A DNA stretch of 64,000 bases from Oasisia sp. SBJ-2009 (GCA_964017155.1 OZ024862.1:41793675-41857674), one strand, 5' to 3'; shown: positions 1 through 11,960, counted from the first letter of the stretch. A program made the numbers and translations. Notes: generated by a model not told the origin, from the sequence alone.

Positions 1-560
1 AGAATATATATTAACTCGCCTCAACAAACTTATTTTCAATTTCCTGTGGAATGGCAAACCTTCAGGTTTGCCATTCCACAAGAGCATCACAAGAGCATCA
101 CTATATAATAGTTTTGACAATGGTGGTTTAAACGTTGTAGATATTAAAAGCAAACTGGAATCCTTTCGAATTTTACAAATTATAAACTTAATTACTGGAA
201 CTAAATCCAAATGGAAATATTTTGCTGTCTACTGGATTGGACTACATTTACGCAATTATGTCTCAGCCTTTGCTTCCTTATCAATCCCTCACTCTGAAAA
301 TGTACCGGCTTACTACAAACAAGCCATATCCTAGTTTCGTCAGTTTGAGAAACTGTGTCCAGATTTCACACTTCGTTAAACTATTACGACTAAAACACGA
401 AATGGAAAAATTACTATATCAAGTATAAAAGCTTTATTTGTTCGCACACTTACCTTGCGTATCAAAACAGATTTGTATAGACTAGACAACACCTTATTCT
501 TAAAATACTGTGGTAGAAAGAATACAATTGCTTGCGTAGATGGAAATAAAATAAAAGTTT
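1..560 (+). mobile_element. L1/Tx1-type LINE, C-terminal fragment
   Basis: Broken reading frames on the plus strand read as the region downstream of the reverse transcriptase in L1/Tx1-clade LINEs: a FLWNGKP motif near 42-60, then NGGLNVVDIKSKL near 120-155 and a tryptophan-rich stretch (WKYFAVYWIGL). Frames shift at least twice before the match fades near 550 (LFVRTLTLRIKTDLYRLD around 435-490). The copy is dead and runs off the left edge. The WNGKP region lies on a short perfect inverted repeat (positions 43-79). Confidence 0.6.
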
Positions 561-910
561 TGCTCCGCCTCCACCCGCCGTGAATCCGCCTCGTGGACTC
601 CCTTCCAGAGGCTCGACCGACCGCGGTCGCCGCGGCCAAGACTGGACCACTGTCATAGACAGTGATAGTCAGTAATGACAACATAGTTATAACAAAAATT
701 GTATGTTATATGTATAAACTGGAAATTAATTGTTCCACTTCTAATATGTATTATCATAACTAGAATATTGGTTAATTATATAGTTCAAAGAAATAGTTAT
801 GTTTTACTTTACTATAATTATGTACATGTAAAAATTCTCAGTAAGAAAATCCGAGTGTTCCAGTGCGGCAGACAAACAGCTTGTAACGTACATCCATCGT
901 GTGTAGTTAA

Positions 911-990
911 ATAAGTGTTGATATATACTAGTTAAAGATGTGCTGATATGTACTAGTTAAATACATGTTGATATATACTAGTTAAGGTGT
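911..990. repeat. short tandem repeat, about 25-bp unit
   Basis: Three imperfect copies of a unit containing TTGATATATACTAGTTAA follow one another. The stretch 1065-1165 next door holds a looser repeat with ACAGAAGTCACG repeated. Confidence 0.6.
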
Positions 991-1484
991 AGTCAGATTA
1001 CTTCTAGTAATTAGTGGTTGTAGCAAGGTTAGTCCTGCCAATAGAATGGTTGCAGTAATGTAGAGAAGGAATGATGATAAACAGAAGTCACGCCAGTAAG
1101 GTAGACTAAGGAACGATGATAGACAGAAGTCACGGATTGTGATTCCCAGTAATGTAGAGTAAGGATTATGATGGCAGACAGTAGTATGTAGATTGCATGC
1201 ATGTTGGAAATAAAGGACATAAAACCAGGCAGAATAATGTGTGTATAATTAAGGAAGGATGACCCGAAGCGTCCATGGAGTCGGACGAACGATGACCGGA
1301 ACCAGTGCATTCTCATTGATTGTCAACGCATATATAGTGAAGGGAAATGTAGACTTGCGGGGCAGTCGACTCGTCTTTTACTGGTCAGTCTGGCCAGTCT
1401 GGTCAGACTGGTCCGGGGGGTCAGTCGGATCGTCATAACTGACTGCATGTATGTGTGCTGTTGTCAATTAAACTTCTCTCCAAC

Positions 1485-1823
1485 GCTGTGGGGCCTGGAT
1501 CTTCTGAGTTGTGTCTATGTGGACTGCACTACGCTGGAGAGCTGAACATGCATAAGTTCGAAGGCGTAGTGTGGTCTAACAGATAAGGCAGATCGTATAC
1601 TGGCTGGCAGGATTCGATTCAGACACTGCTCCAATTCGGCGCGACAACCACCGGCTGTGGGGCCTGGATCTTCTGAGTTGTGTCTATGTGGACTGCACTA
1701 CGCTGGAGAGCTGAACATGCATAAGTTCGAACGCGTAGTGTGGTCTAACAGATAAGGCAGATCGTATACAAGCTGGCAGGATTCGATTCAGACACTGCTC
1801 CAATTCGGCGCGACAACCACCGG
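1485..1823. repeat. tandem duplication, 169-bp unit x2
   Basis: The unit starting GCTGTGGGGCCTGGAT at 1485 recurs at 1654 with only a few differences, and the next unit start is truncated at about 1822. A run of C follows at about 1829-1850 and a G run near 2020. No coding frame is convincing. Confidence 0.85.
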
Positions 1824-2039
1824 CTGGACCTCCCCCCCCCCCCCCCCCCGCTTGTTGCAAACTGACATAAAACAGTCGCCTACCGTGAACCGTTCGCGGA
1901 AAGCCGCACCGCACCCGCCAACAACGCAACCTCGAGTTTGGCGGCGTGCCAACTACAGAAAATGGTCGCCGTCGTAGAAAACATTGTGAACTTTTCAAAT
2001 CGTTCACGCGCTGTCGGAGGGGGGGGGTCGACAGCGAGG

Positions 2040-3460
2040 TGCTATATCGCTAAACGTCGACCCCCACGTGCATAACCGTTCAAAAAGCCACAATGGCCAA
2101 GACTACGAGTGGATGCATTAGCAGAAGGCCGAACATTAAGCGGGAATACGGAACATTATCACATTTTAAAATAAACTTCAATTCGGACTTTTTACCTAAC
2201 ATGAACACTGTTTTAAAATGAGAATTTTACATGAAAATGAACACTTTTTAAACTGAGATTTTTAATGACTACGAAAATTATATATATATTCTACCTTTTT
2301 CTTAAACTTAATAATTTAAATGTTTAATTATATAAATGTTTTTTCCTTCCTCCTTTCCATATCATGTCATTGTCAGAATACGTGTGCAGGCGAACGTCCG
2401 TTCGGCGACTTGCCTGCACATGTCTGATCACTAGGCCACTGGAGCGGTCCCCTAGACCCACAAGCTACCCATCATCATCATTATCATTATCATCATCATC
2501 GTTTTCTTTCCAGGACGGACATAACTAAGTATTATGTATCCTGCTTAACTACACGCAACTTGTTTAAACAAATAATTACATTTTATGTCAGTGGGAATAC
2601 TAGTCAGTTTATATAATGTTTAATTCGTATTGGTATTATTTTGTACATATATTTTGATACGAATAAACATTGAAAAGAGAGAAAAAAATCATTCAAGTAC
2701 CATTCAATGGCCTTTTTTGTAAGGGTTGCCAGTAATAACATTTATTTTCTCTCCAAAACAACTGACAGTGACATAAATATATATATTTTGACCTTACATT
2801 TTACAGATCAGCACTTGTAATTCTGATCAATATAAAGAAGATTATTAACTTACTGTTGCTACCAGTAGATTCTTAGCATACCACGTAAGATATTTGTATA
2901 ATTTTACATATGATTTATGTGCATCCTAGAAATCCTTGTTTTTTTTTTAATAAAACAAGTACCATTATTAACATTTTATAAACATTATGGATAAAAAGAA
3001 CACTGTAATATTATAATAATTCCATGTTATCCACACACAAAAAATACCACTGACACACTAAATCAATATAGTATTCCTATATACACGAATTCAATATACA
3101 TGTAGTATTTCTAGCACTTGGAAGAAATGTGCCACATCCACATCACTACTTGAATATTTCTCAGTGGCTCAGCTTCAATGTGTTATGTATCGCATCTACA
3201 TTGATTCACTGTGATTAATCATCACTTTTCATTGGATAATTATCCGTGTTTTTCTTTTTTCATTCACTGCCAGAACATGTGAGCAGAACTAAAAAAGAGC
3301 AAAACATCCAAAAGAAGTGATCGTGCCCGTTGCAACGCAAACAAAACCTCGCGAGATTTCCGTACGTAAGATACGAAATTCGTAGCTGCGAAAATTCTTA
3401 ACGCTTTCGAGAATACAAATTTACGGATTTTTGCAGCTAAGTAAGAATCCGCCATATTTA
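2040..3460. other. no gene seen
   Basis: AT-rich DNA with a (CAT/TAT) trinucleotide run near 2470-2500 and several A or T runs. I see no ORF, RNA gene or recognisable element. Confidence 0.4.
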
Positions 3461-3464
3461 CGAA

Positions 3465-4629
3465 AATTCTGTATTATGGAGATAAGAATTGCGGAAACTT
3501 AAACTAATGTCCTGAGAAGTTCATACCCAGAGGTCATGCCTAAGACAATGTAACAATTCACTCCTTGCAATTTATTAGTAAATGCAGCCGGTGGATGCTG
3601 TGGTGGTTGGACGGGGGCAAACCCTGACTAGGGAAAGAAATCATTCATCTACATTTTAATGACTTGGGATTTAGTTACAGCCAGAAATGGCATGTCATTG
3701 ATAAGGGCTTGATTAATTACTGTAGGGTCGAGTGGATAAGAGGGGGTGGCACTGCCTTTAGTAGTAATAGTGGATATGCTGACTGGTTACCTATCAGTAT
3801 ATTTCGGTATATATTGGCAACTACTCAGGACAATTTTTATTGGCAATTTAACCACAAAAGTCATGTCTTCCAACTCAAGAGGATCGCTCAATGACCTACT
3901 TCCAGTTCTGCCAGATTTAACAAGATTGCCACCTAGAGAATCAACTCTAGATGGCAGGTTGACAAGGAAACCCTTTAACTTATACAAGTCCAACCTATCT
4001 AGCTAAATGTATCCCGCCATCTGAGATATATATCTATTTTATTTTTAAATATATTAACACTACTGTTCTTTGTGAAAATGAGAATTTTCTAATATCTTGT
4101 CTACACTGCTTCTTTGCTAATGCAACTCTCTAGTGCTTCTCTCTTCCTTAACCGAGAAACAAAAATGTTTGTCCATATCTTTATACCCAATCAGTATCTT
4201 AAACACTTCTATCTGATCTCCTCTCAACCTCCTGGTTTCTAGTGTTGTTAAACCACATTGTCTTAGACGCACTTCATAACTAATATCCCTTGGTTTTGGT
4301 ATCGTTTTGCAATATGGTGTATACAATGATTTAATGATGACTAGCTATTGTTTGGTACAGTGGTATTATAAATTCCTTTTCTCTATACTCTATATTTCAC
4401 CTCACTAATCCAAGAATTTGGTTTCGCGATGCTGCAATTCCACACTGCTCTGATACCTTCATATCAGCACTAACTGTCTAGGAACATGAGATAACGTCAC
4501 ACATTTGTCCCTAGACCAAGGTTAAAATGTTTATACTCTTTAATGTAACAGTCCCCCCCCCCCCGTCCACCAACCCCGCCGTCATGCCCCATCATTACGG
4601 AATTGTTTTTCAAGTAGGCAGCCCTGATA
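3465..4629 (-). mobile_element. repeat copy A: CAGGGCTGCC-ended element containing a CR1-like LINE 3' end
   Basis: The minus-strand frame at 4117-4326 reads as the C-terminal tail of a CR1/Jockey-type reverse transcriptase (IPKPRDISYEVRLR, GLTTLETRRLRGDQIEVFKI). The whole block recurs in inverted orientation at 6555-7656, and its flanking parts recur at 10340-10931. All three end in GTAGG(C/T)AGCCCTG, and copy B shows the opposite end starting CAGGGCTGCCTAC, so the outer unit looks like a hAT-style inverted-repeat element with the LINE tail inside. The LINE tail is broken by substitutions. The clade call is by motif only. Confidence 0.6.
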
Positions 4630-4650
4630 TATATATATATATAATATATG

Positions 4651-4682
<32 letters not shown>

Positions 4683-4830
4683 CATATATATATGTATGTA
4701 TATATATATATATATCACGAACGCGCACACACATACATGCGCACGCTCGATTTCATACACATACACACACACGCATGCACACACACACAGTGGCACACGT
4801 ATACATGCACACATTCACACGTATACATAG
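4627..4830. repeat. (TA)n followed by (CA)n-rich microsatellite
   Basis: About 90 bp of TA/TATG repeats, then ACAC/CATG-rich sequence. Open frames on both strands here are simple-sequence artefacts. Confidence 0.85.
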
Positions 4831-5379
4831 AATTATCATGCACAGGCCTACAATAATATTCTGTCAAGCTATTCCGTCTTATTTTCTTTTGTTTTTTATG
4901 TGGTGAATACCTAAATTAGACCTTGAGCATACCGGCGAGCGCATGAAGGATTATTGGTCTACTCTCTGCCATTCCAATTACGTTCTGTCATTAGGGGTGA
5001 TATTTTGTAAATTCACAGGATAGTCAAGAACCTGTCATTCTTTGAGCAATCACCCGCCTGAGGTCGGCATTCCTACCACGTGTGCATAAACAGCCAGCTG
5101 TTGTATAAATCTGACAGTTGTGGTCAGGCAACATTGTAAACTCCCTCCCACGCATTTTCCCACCACAGTAGTTTGTAGACACCCTCGACCCCGACCAACA
5201 ACCAGCGGGAGAGCGCTGTGCGTAGTTAAGATATTATCAACATCCAATGTATTACACTTTCTTAAATTGGAGAAAACGTTGTAAGCCCGACCAATCAAGA
5301 TGATTTCTCTAGTGAATGGATAGATCGAAGGAGTTATAAACAACAATATAATTAGCATTAGCATAAATGGAAACGTCTC

Positions 5380-5400
5380 CCTCTCTGTCTCTCTGTCTCT

Positions 5401-5438
<38 letters not shown>

Positions 5439-5450
5439 TTATATATATAT
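5380..5450. repeat. (CT)n microsatellite
   Basis: A CTCTCTGTCTCT-type run ends in TATATATAT. Minus-strand frames full of R/E here are artefacts of the repeat. Confidence 0.8.
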
Positions 5451-5705
5451 CTTTTAGCCTTTCCCACACGGATAGCATACCAATTAAATAAGGATATCTT
5501 TTTATCAAATAATGCTGTATTATGAAAACTATTCAAAATTAAACTTATATCAACACAAAATGAACAGAAATACAAATTTGCAGTTGTTTATAAAATAAAA
5601 ATTACGGCAGGATTAACCAGTTCCAGGTCGAAAGCCACTTCGTTCGATGCTGCCATACCGCGACGCTCGGATTGGAGCATCTCTCGGCTGTAAAGTGCTG
5701 CTGTG

Positions 5706-5785
5706 TGGAGCGGTGGTCGCGCTGTAGAGCGCCGGGCTGTCAATCTAGGGGACGGTGGTTCAATCCGTTATCCCATCTACCGCCG
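5706..5785 (+). mobile_element. tRNA-derived SINE head (possible)
   Basis: A GGTGGTCGCGCTGTAGAGC stretch resembles a pol III A box, and GGTTCAATCC about 35 nt later matches a B box. I cannot fold a complete cloverleaf, so this is called a tRNA-like SINE head rather than a tRNA gene. Confidence 0.35.
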
Positions 5786-5811
5786 TTTCGAATACTGGCA
5801 CTGGTTCCTTG

Positions 5812-5890
5812 ATTCGCAGAGCAGTTACATTACTGCTCTGCTAATTGTGGCGAATGTGACCTTATTCGCAGGGCTGCTCTGCGAATAGTC
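5812..5890. repeat. nested hairpin
   Basis: ATTCGCAGAGCAG at about 5812 is matched by CTGCTCTGCGAAT at the right end near 5886. Inside it, GCAGAGCAGT and ACTGCTCTGC form a second short stem. It lies just upstream of the CPTP-like promoter block. Confidence 0.6.
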
Positions 5891-5920
5891 TCTTCCTAGC
5901 AACTAAGGCCGCGTGTGGCT

Positions 5921-5983
5921 CGCACATGCGCAGAAACGTCAATCGGATCGGTTATAACGCCGGAAAATGAAAGCGCTACAGCA
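5921..5983 (+). promoter_or_regulatory. NRF1-like promoter block of the CPTP-like gene
   Basis: CGCACATGCGCAG (5921-5933) matches the NRF1-type CpG-rich palindrome, 119 bp upstream of the ATG at 6052. The following AGAAACGTCAATCGG and CCGGAAAATG segment is repeated inverted at 8481-8543 and directly at 8888-8945, both inside intron 1. Position and CpG content suggest a core promoter; no TATA box is evident. Confidence 0.45.
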
Positions 5984-6051
5984 GTTCAATCGAAGCCGGC
6001 CAAACACGACCAGATATTTCAACGGCCAGGTTTATCGCTAAGCACCGCAAA

Positions 6052-6173
6052 ATGGCACATGCAAGACGTCAGTGTGATCTAGAGTTGGTGTCAGAGTCGT
6101 TTAGCCGTTGTTTAAAAGACGACAGAGATGTTTTACTAGATCCGTATCTTGATGGATATGACGAATTGTGCAG
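6052..6173 (+). CDS. CPTP: CPTP-like sphingolipid transfer protein, exon 1
   Basis: The exon opens with an ATG in the context CAAAATGG and encodes MAHARRQCDLELVSESF..., ending ...LDPYLDGYDELC plus two bases of a split arginine codon. It stops at a GT donor (CAG|GTATGTTGC), phase 2. The acceptor before exon 2 starts with the single base needed to finish the codon, giving ELCR-MFPLLG across the junction. This matches the N-terminal helices of the family, where a YLxGWxEL-type segment precedes the FxxLGxxFxFxxxDV helix. Joined length is about 210 residues, close to the roughly 214 of vertebrate CPTP. Start choice: first ATG after the CpG-rich block, with no competing upstream ATG in frame. The exon is too short to appear as a long ORF. 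Confidence 0.8.
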
Positions 6174-6244
6174 GTATGTTGCAAACATTAACTGGCGTTG
6201 TGTATACTATTAAATAAGAAATTGGCAGTGGATATTACACCGAC

Positions 6245-8168
6245 CAGGGGCGTAGCTAGTCGTACGCACGTACGCACTAGCTTCCACATCAGTAAGAAAA
6301 CCACGAAATACCCAGTTCAAACGGTGGCCATGTTCATAGCCTTTGGCAACGTAAACGTCATCATTCATTTGGAAACATTTGTCAACATTTCGACAACACT
6401 GTATTCAGTTTCCAGACGCTTGTGCATGGAACAAACAGCTGGCGCTGCCTGTAGGGTATCCTGACAATTCACCAGAAACAATTTATCTATGTTCATGAGT
6501 TAAAACTGAAAGATTAGAAGCTAAAGCTGGCATGAACAACACAACCAAATTAAAAACCCTTACATTAAAGAGTACCAATGTTATCCTTGTTCTAGGGACA
6601 AATGTGTGACGTTATCTCGTGTTGCTGGTCAGTTAGTGCTGACATGAAGATATCAGAGCGGTGTGGAGTTGCAGCATCGAGAAACCAAATTATTGGATTA
6701 ATTATGTGAAATATAGTGTATAAAGAAAAATAACTTATAATACCACTGTACAAAACGATAGTTAGGCCATATCGCAAAATGATACCGAAACCCAGGGATA
6801 TCATTTATGAAATGCGTCTGAAAGAATGTGGTTTAACAACTTAAGAAACCAGGAGATTGAGAGGAAATTAGATAGATGTGTTTAAAATATTGAATGGGTA
6901 TGAAAATATTGACAGAAATATTTATACTTCTCGGTTAAGGAAGAAAGAAAAAATTCTCATTTTCACAAAGAACTGTAAATGAATGGAACAGATTATTAGC
7001 TGATTGTGTAGGTGCTAGTAGTGTTAATATGTTTAAAAATAAAATCGACATATATCTCAGATAGCGGAATATACAGATAGATAGATTGGACTCTATATAA
7101 GGTTTCCTTGTCCATCTGTCATCTAGCGTTGATTCTCTGGGTGGCAAACTTGTTAAATCTGGTGGAACTAGAAGTAGGTAATTGAGCGATCCTCTTGAGT
7201 TTTGTGGCTAAATTGCTCATACAAATATTTCACGAGTAGTTGCCAATATATACCGAAATATACTGATAAGTAACCAGTCAGCACATCCACTATTACTACT
7301 ACAGGCAGTGCCACCCCTTCTTATCTATCCACTCCACCCTGCAGTAATTAATCAAGCCTTTCTCAGTGGCAGCCCATTCCTGGCTGTAACTAAATCCCAA
7401 GTCATTAAAACGTTGATGAATAATATTATTGTTTCTGTCCCTAGTCTGGGTTTGACCCTTGCCCAACCACTACAGCAGCCACCGGCAAGTAGGGCATTTT
7501 TTCATTTTCTTAGGCACGACCACGACTTGCCAGGACATTAATTTAAGTTTCAGCAGTTCTTATCTCCGTAATACAGGAGCAGTATCCGTACTACCGCGTA
7601 ATCTGATGTCAATTTCCGTAATGATTACGGAATATCCGTAATGGTAGGCAGCCCTGAATTATATTTGTAGTCATAACCATAATATAAGAAATCATTAGAT
7701 ATGTAAATATTGCACACATCCTAAATGCTTACACGAATAAGAAAGAAAACTAAACAATATAAACATAATTAGTTTACAACCCTAGTTCATTAGTCACATT
7801 AATATGATTATTGTAAAATAATTGGATGCATACACGAAATTATACATAGAGTTCAGATACATTAGTAATCAAAATCAGTCTATTATGTAGCACATTGAAA
7901 CATATGCTATGTATAATATGGTACATAAACCGTTCAAGTCCTCTGCCTTTTCAACATGTTTCACGCACAATGCTGTACTAAGAATACTTTTTTTTACTCC
8001 TTTACGTGTTCTATTTACCTATGTTATAGTGTGACTTAAAATGCACTACATTTCAACTGTCATAACACATGCTACACAACATTAAGGAACACCAGACCCT
8101 CATGATAGAATTTAGATTGATATATTACTTGGTGCTTCCGCGTGTATATATGCCCAGCTACGCCCCTG
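6245..8168. mobile_element. DNA transposon with CAGGGGCGTAGCT termini
   Basis: The left end CAGGGGCGTAGCTAG and right end CCCAGCTACGCCCCTG are inverted copies. The flanks are CCGAC on both sides (6240-6244 and 8169-8173), a 5-bp direct repeat. Such termini are usual in invertebrate hAT-like elements, but hAT elements make 8-bp duplications, so the superfamily is unresolved. I see no transposase; the interior is mostly repeat copy B. It sits 71 bp after the exon 1 donor. Confidence 0.6.
6555..7656 (+). mobile_element. repeat copy B (inverted relative to copy A) with CR1-like LINE 3' end
   Basis: Read on the plus strand, 6778-7080 encodes a broken CR1-type tail (MIPKPRDIIYEMRLKECGLT, RRLRGN.IDVFKILNGYENID, then W/MEQ and a VxMFKNK-like end). 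The whole block is the inverse of 3465-4555, including the segment beginning GACTTGGGATTTAGTTACAGCC. The right end is GTAGGCAGCCCTG. Stops and frameshifts make it non-functional. Confidence 0.6.
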
Positions 8169-8207
8169 CCGACAGTCGGTCCATTTTTATTATTGCACCC
8201 TCAGTCA

Positions 8208-8410
8208 ATTTGGACTAAACCATTATTCCAAAATAGGGATGTGAGGTTGTCACCGCTGTGTGGCCGTGACAATGGGAACCCGACTTGACTTGTATAGAAC
8301 AGTGTATAGAACGTATTACCCTAACCCTAACTCTGACTTGAACGCTGACACTAAATCTGACCCTAACCCAAACTCACACTCCCATTTTGGAATAGTGGTT
8401 CGGTCCAAAT
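8208..8410. mobile_element. short non-autonomous inverted-repeat element (MITE-like)
   Basis: ATTTGGACTAAACCATTATT at the left end matches, inverted, the right end running ATTTTGGAATAGTGGTTCGG then TCCAAAT. About 27-36 bp per arm with a few mismatches, 203 bp in total. The interior contains degenerate CCCTAA repeats. Confidence 0.6.
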
Positions 8411-8480
8411 ATGTCATGCGCCGTCGAACTGACACAGTACTTAATAACTTCCAACAGTGTTTGGCGTCATTTTCTTTGCC

Positions 8481-8543
8481 GCTGTAGCGCTTACATTTTT
8501 CCGGCGTTATAAACGTTTTGATTGACGTTTCTGCGCATGCGCA
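8481..8543 (-). repeat. inverted copy of the promoter block
   Basis: The reverse complement of this stretch reads TGCGCATGCGCAGAAACGTC, then a gapped match through CCGGAAAAATGTAAGCGCTA, matching 5921-5983. The NRF1-like palindrome TGCGCATGCGCA is at 8532-8543. Confidence 0.65.
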
Positions 8544-8887
8544 ACAAATGAAAAATAATCAATGTGCAGCGAAAGGACAAAACATTTGTGGCATAAATAC
8601 CACAGGTTGTTCGTTAGGATGTATATAACCTCTCAGCGAAGTTATTTGTCGCAAATTAACAAGAGGCAAACAAGGTTTGATTCATATTTTGATAGCAAGC
8701 GTAAATCACGTGACGCCATAATCCATGACAGTGATTTATAAAAAAAAAACTTAACATTTTATTGCATTAAATGACATTTTAAGAAACTCTTCACAGTAAT
8801 CTTCAGAGGAGAGTTAACATACAGCCCGTGGCATTTATACCGAAAATCCTTTGTCGTTTCGCTGGACATTGATGATTTTACATTTAT

Positions 8888-8945
8888 TGCGCATGCGCAG
8901 AAACGTCAATCGGAACGTTTTTAACGACCGGAAAAATGTAAGCGC
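8888..8945 (+). repeat. direct copy of the promoter block
   Basis: TGCGCATGCGCAGAAACGTC starts at 8888 and the match continues through ACCGGAAAAATGTAAGCGC. It faces the inverted copy at 8481-8543 across about 340 bp. Confidence 0.65.
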
Positions 8946-9149
8946 GACACCGCGTTCTAAGTTCAGGCGTCTCATATAAAACTGACTATCGGTTTGTTGC
9001 TCAAACGAATGTAGCGCATTCTGCAATTCGATAAACCACGGACTTATATGCATATAAGTGGACAAACGTTCTAACAGATGCGCCAACTTTAAACGCGTTA
9101 CCTGACACCAGCAACGACGGGAGCGCATTACCATGCTGTAATGTATATG

Positions 9150-10330
9150 CGTCTAATCACTGTCGGTGCAATAGTCCCACAACTATTGTACCGAGTTTAG
9201 GTGCAATTATACACTTCGTAAGAAATTTCGAAAGACGTGATGAATGAAAGATAACGACGAGATGAATGAATCACCAATTGATTTCCCATAGACGTCCGTT
9301 GGCATCGTAATGTTTCTTTGTATTTCCACTAGGTTTTTAAAATCCTACTTCACTCTTACCTCAAGTCCGGTCAATAGTTGCCCAAGATTGAAAATGTCCG
9401 ACATTAATTAGCCCCTATTCACGCACATGTCATGTGTCCCCAGTAATTGGGAACAATCTACTAAACCTAGATTGCCAATCAGATATACGTGACAAAGCTG
9501 ACAAAGGCAAAGCTGCAACAATCGCTAAAAACAACTTTGAAACATTCTGCTGATATCCCGTCAAAGATCACCGAAGAAGCCGAACCCAACCAACTAAGCA
9601 GCTATGTACATCAATCATCGCTAGCTAGTCTTTTAGCTGCAACCAAAATATAGATCAGTAACCAAGATTGTGTACCAATGATTAGTGCTAAATAACGTAC
9701 GTAGCCTATAAAGATTATAACCTGGTCATATAACCGTGCGAAGTAAAATCATCCCCAAATCAACTCAGTCAAGCACCAGATAAATGGCTAAAACCACACA
9801 ATTTCCATCCATTAAATAAAGAATAGATTTATAAAGAAACTCTCCGGTATAACCTGGAATCAAAGCAATATATAAATAAAGTGATTTGATTTCACCAAAA
9901 AGAAAAGTAAAGTACTGTGATTAGAAAGAATACACAATCTATGTGACTGAACATACAGTATATACAAAACGCACAAACAGATTCATGAATCAATCGATGA
10001 GTTACTGGTTCAACATACATAAAGTCATAATCCATAAACAGTGCTATAGTATTATACATTCTAAGTCAACTCATATAAACTTGTGTAATCGCCAAAGCAT
10101 ATAAATACCATAAAAAGTGTAAAATCTAGAATCTCACAACTTGATCACACAATTAACTGTCTACTAACAGGCCTTTTCGCCTGTTTTATTTAATCAACGA
10201 ACGACTTTAATTGTGTTTATTATAGTGTGCATATATCTTATTTATAGTGTATTTAAGTGTGCGCGTATTTAATTTTTTTTTTTATTGTAAGTCTATTTAA
10301 CCCATTTTTATCCGGAACACGATTCTATTG
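9150..10330. other. intronic DNA, nothing recognised
   Basis: AT-rich, with no ORF over 60 codons that looks real and no repeat that I could pair elsewhere in the window. Confidence 0.35.
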
Positions 10331-10339
10331 GTATTTCGC

Positions 10340-10931
10340 ATTTGGCACGGCTTCCCCGACTTGGGATTTAGTTACAGGCTTACAGCCAGATGATGGGCTG
10401 ACTCTCACTCAGAAAGGCTTGATTAATTGCCATAGGGTGGAGTGGATAAGAGGGGCTGGCACTGCCCATAGCTATAGTTGATGTGTTGATTTTATGGGTC
10501 AAGGGTCCTACATCCAGGCTCTGCTTTTTCAAATGTTATCAGTAGAAGGCCAGAACAAGGTCCAACATTATACAGATGGTCTCCAAACATGGGTATCATT
10601 ACAAAGAATTCTCCATTAAACAATCTAGGTTTTTGCGTGCGTGGTTACCTATCGAGTATATTTCGGTATATAGTGGAAACTACTCAGGTCAATTTTCATG
10701 GGCAATTAAGCCACAAGAAGTCACGTCTTCCAACTCAAAAAGACCCTTCAGTGACTTACTTCCAGTTTTGTCAGATTGACCAGGAGCAGACAGGAAATAA
10801 ATCACAAATGTGTCCCTAGAACATGCTAGGCTGACATTTTGCTCTTTAATGTAAGCGTAGTGCCCCACCCCCAACTCCACCCCTCATAGTCATAAGGAAA
10901 CATATTGTTTTCATGTAGGTAGCCCTGGTTA
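10340..10931 (+). repeat. repeat copy C, lacking the LINE part
   Basis: ACTTGGGATTTAGTTACAGG, GGCTTGATTAATTGCC and the right end GTAGGTAGCCCTG match copy A in the same orientation. The LINE tail present in A and B is missing here, so the outer unit may exist independently of the LINE. Confidence 0.6.
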
Positions 10932-10949
10932 CAAGAAACAAGCCACAAA

Positions 10950-11960
10950 ATGATACATCGTTAACAGAAAATATTTGCCCTTTGAACTGTAACCTCCGAT
11001 ATATATTTACTCATTATAAGACTAGAAGTGAGTATGACGTGTTTATGTTTCTTAAATGTTGTCAGGTTATATAAAATATACGTTCACATTGTACTTTGGA
11101 AGCTAGCCATGCATAAGTTAATGTTGAGTTGAATGAAGTCATAACTATATTACATGTAAGAGTTAACACATTAAGTATTAATATTATTTCTACCTAACTT
11201 TTAAAGTCCAGTTATGAATATCATTGGTTCTTCAGATCATAATATTCATTATTACGTTTTGTAGTATCTTATTATTTTTAAATGTGATATTAATATTTTC
11301 TTGTCTATTTATCAATTATTAGTATTATCAGTTGTTTATTTTGAAGTAAATTTGTCTTTACATGTTTTTTTCTTCAATTAGTGTAGTTCTTTTACTATAT
11401 GTTCACATTGTACTCTACAAGCTAGCCTTGTACATGTTATTAATATATTTAAGAGTTTTATTGTTTATTTTCATTTCTTTTATATTTTAATGTATGACAT
11501 ATGAAAATGATTGGACATAACTGTAAAAATATCAGCAACAAAATTATATAGTTAAAATGTAAATAAGTATTGTTTTAAATGCAAGTCATAATAATTATTA
11601 GCAAGTCAGTACAATTAATTGCGAAAATAAAATTTATGTCATAAAAATGGAAATAAATATCTTAAATGCATGTCATAATTATTACCAAGTGAGATTAATT
11701 AATTACCAAAATATAATGTCTGTAACAAAACGGAAATAAATGTTTTAAATGCATGTGATAATAACTATTAGCACTACCTCATAATCGAAACAATATCGTA
11801 TTTTTGGCTATTTACCCTCTCATTCTACTGATACAGTTTTTCCACCTAGATTCTAACGATCTCGTTTTCAATTTACATGGTTTTTAATTATAACACGAAA
11901 AGCCGATATTGCCTCGCATGAACACCAAAAATAAAAACAGGTGGACATACTGTTACGATA
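10950..11960. repeat. AT-rich intronic DNA with an approximately 88-bp tandem repeat
   Basis: Between about 11560 and 11775 a unit containing GGAAATAAAT, TTTAAATGCATGTCATAAT and a TAATTAATT segment occurs about 2.5 times. The rest shows no gene. Confidence 0.5.

Noticed and set aside
5050..5575. Arg/Glu-rich minus-strand ORFs
   Set aside because: Central R/E run comes from the (CT)n tract; the rest has no recognisable domain.
8310..8365. Interstitial telomere repeat (CCCTAA)
   Set aside because: Only two adjacent exact units; the rest is degenerate and lies inside a MITE-like element.
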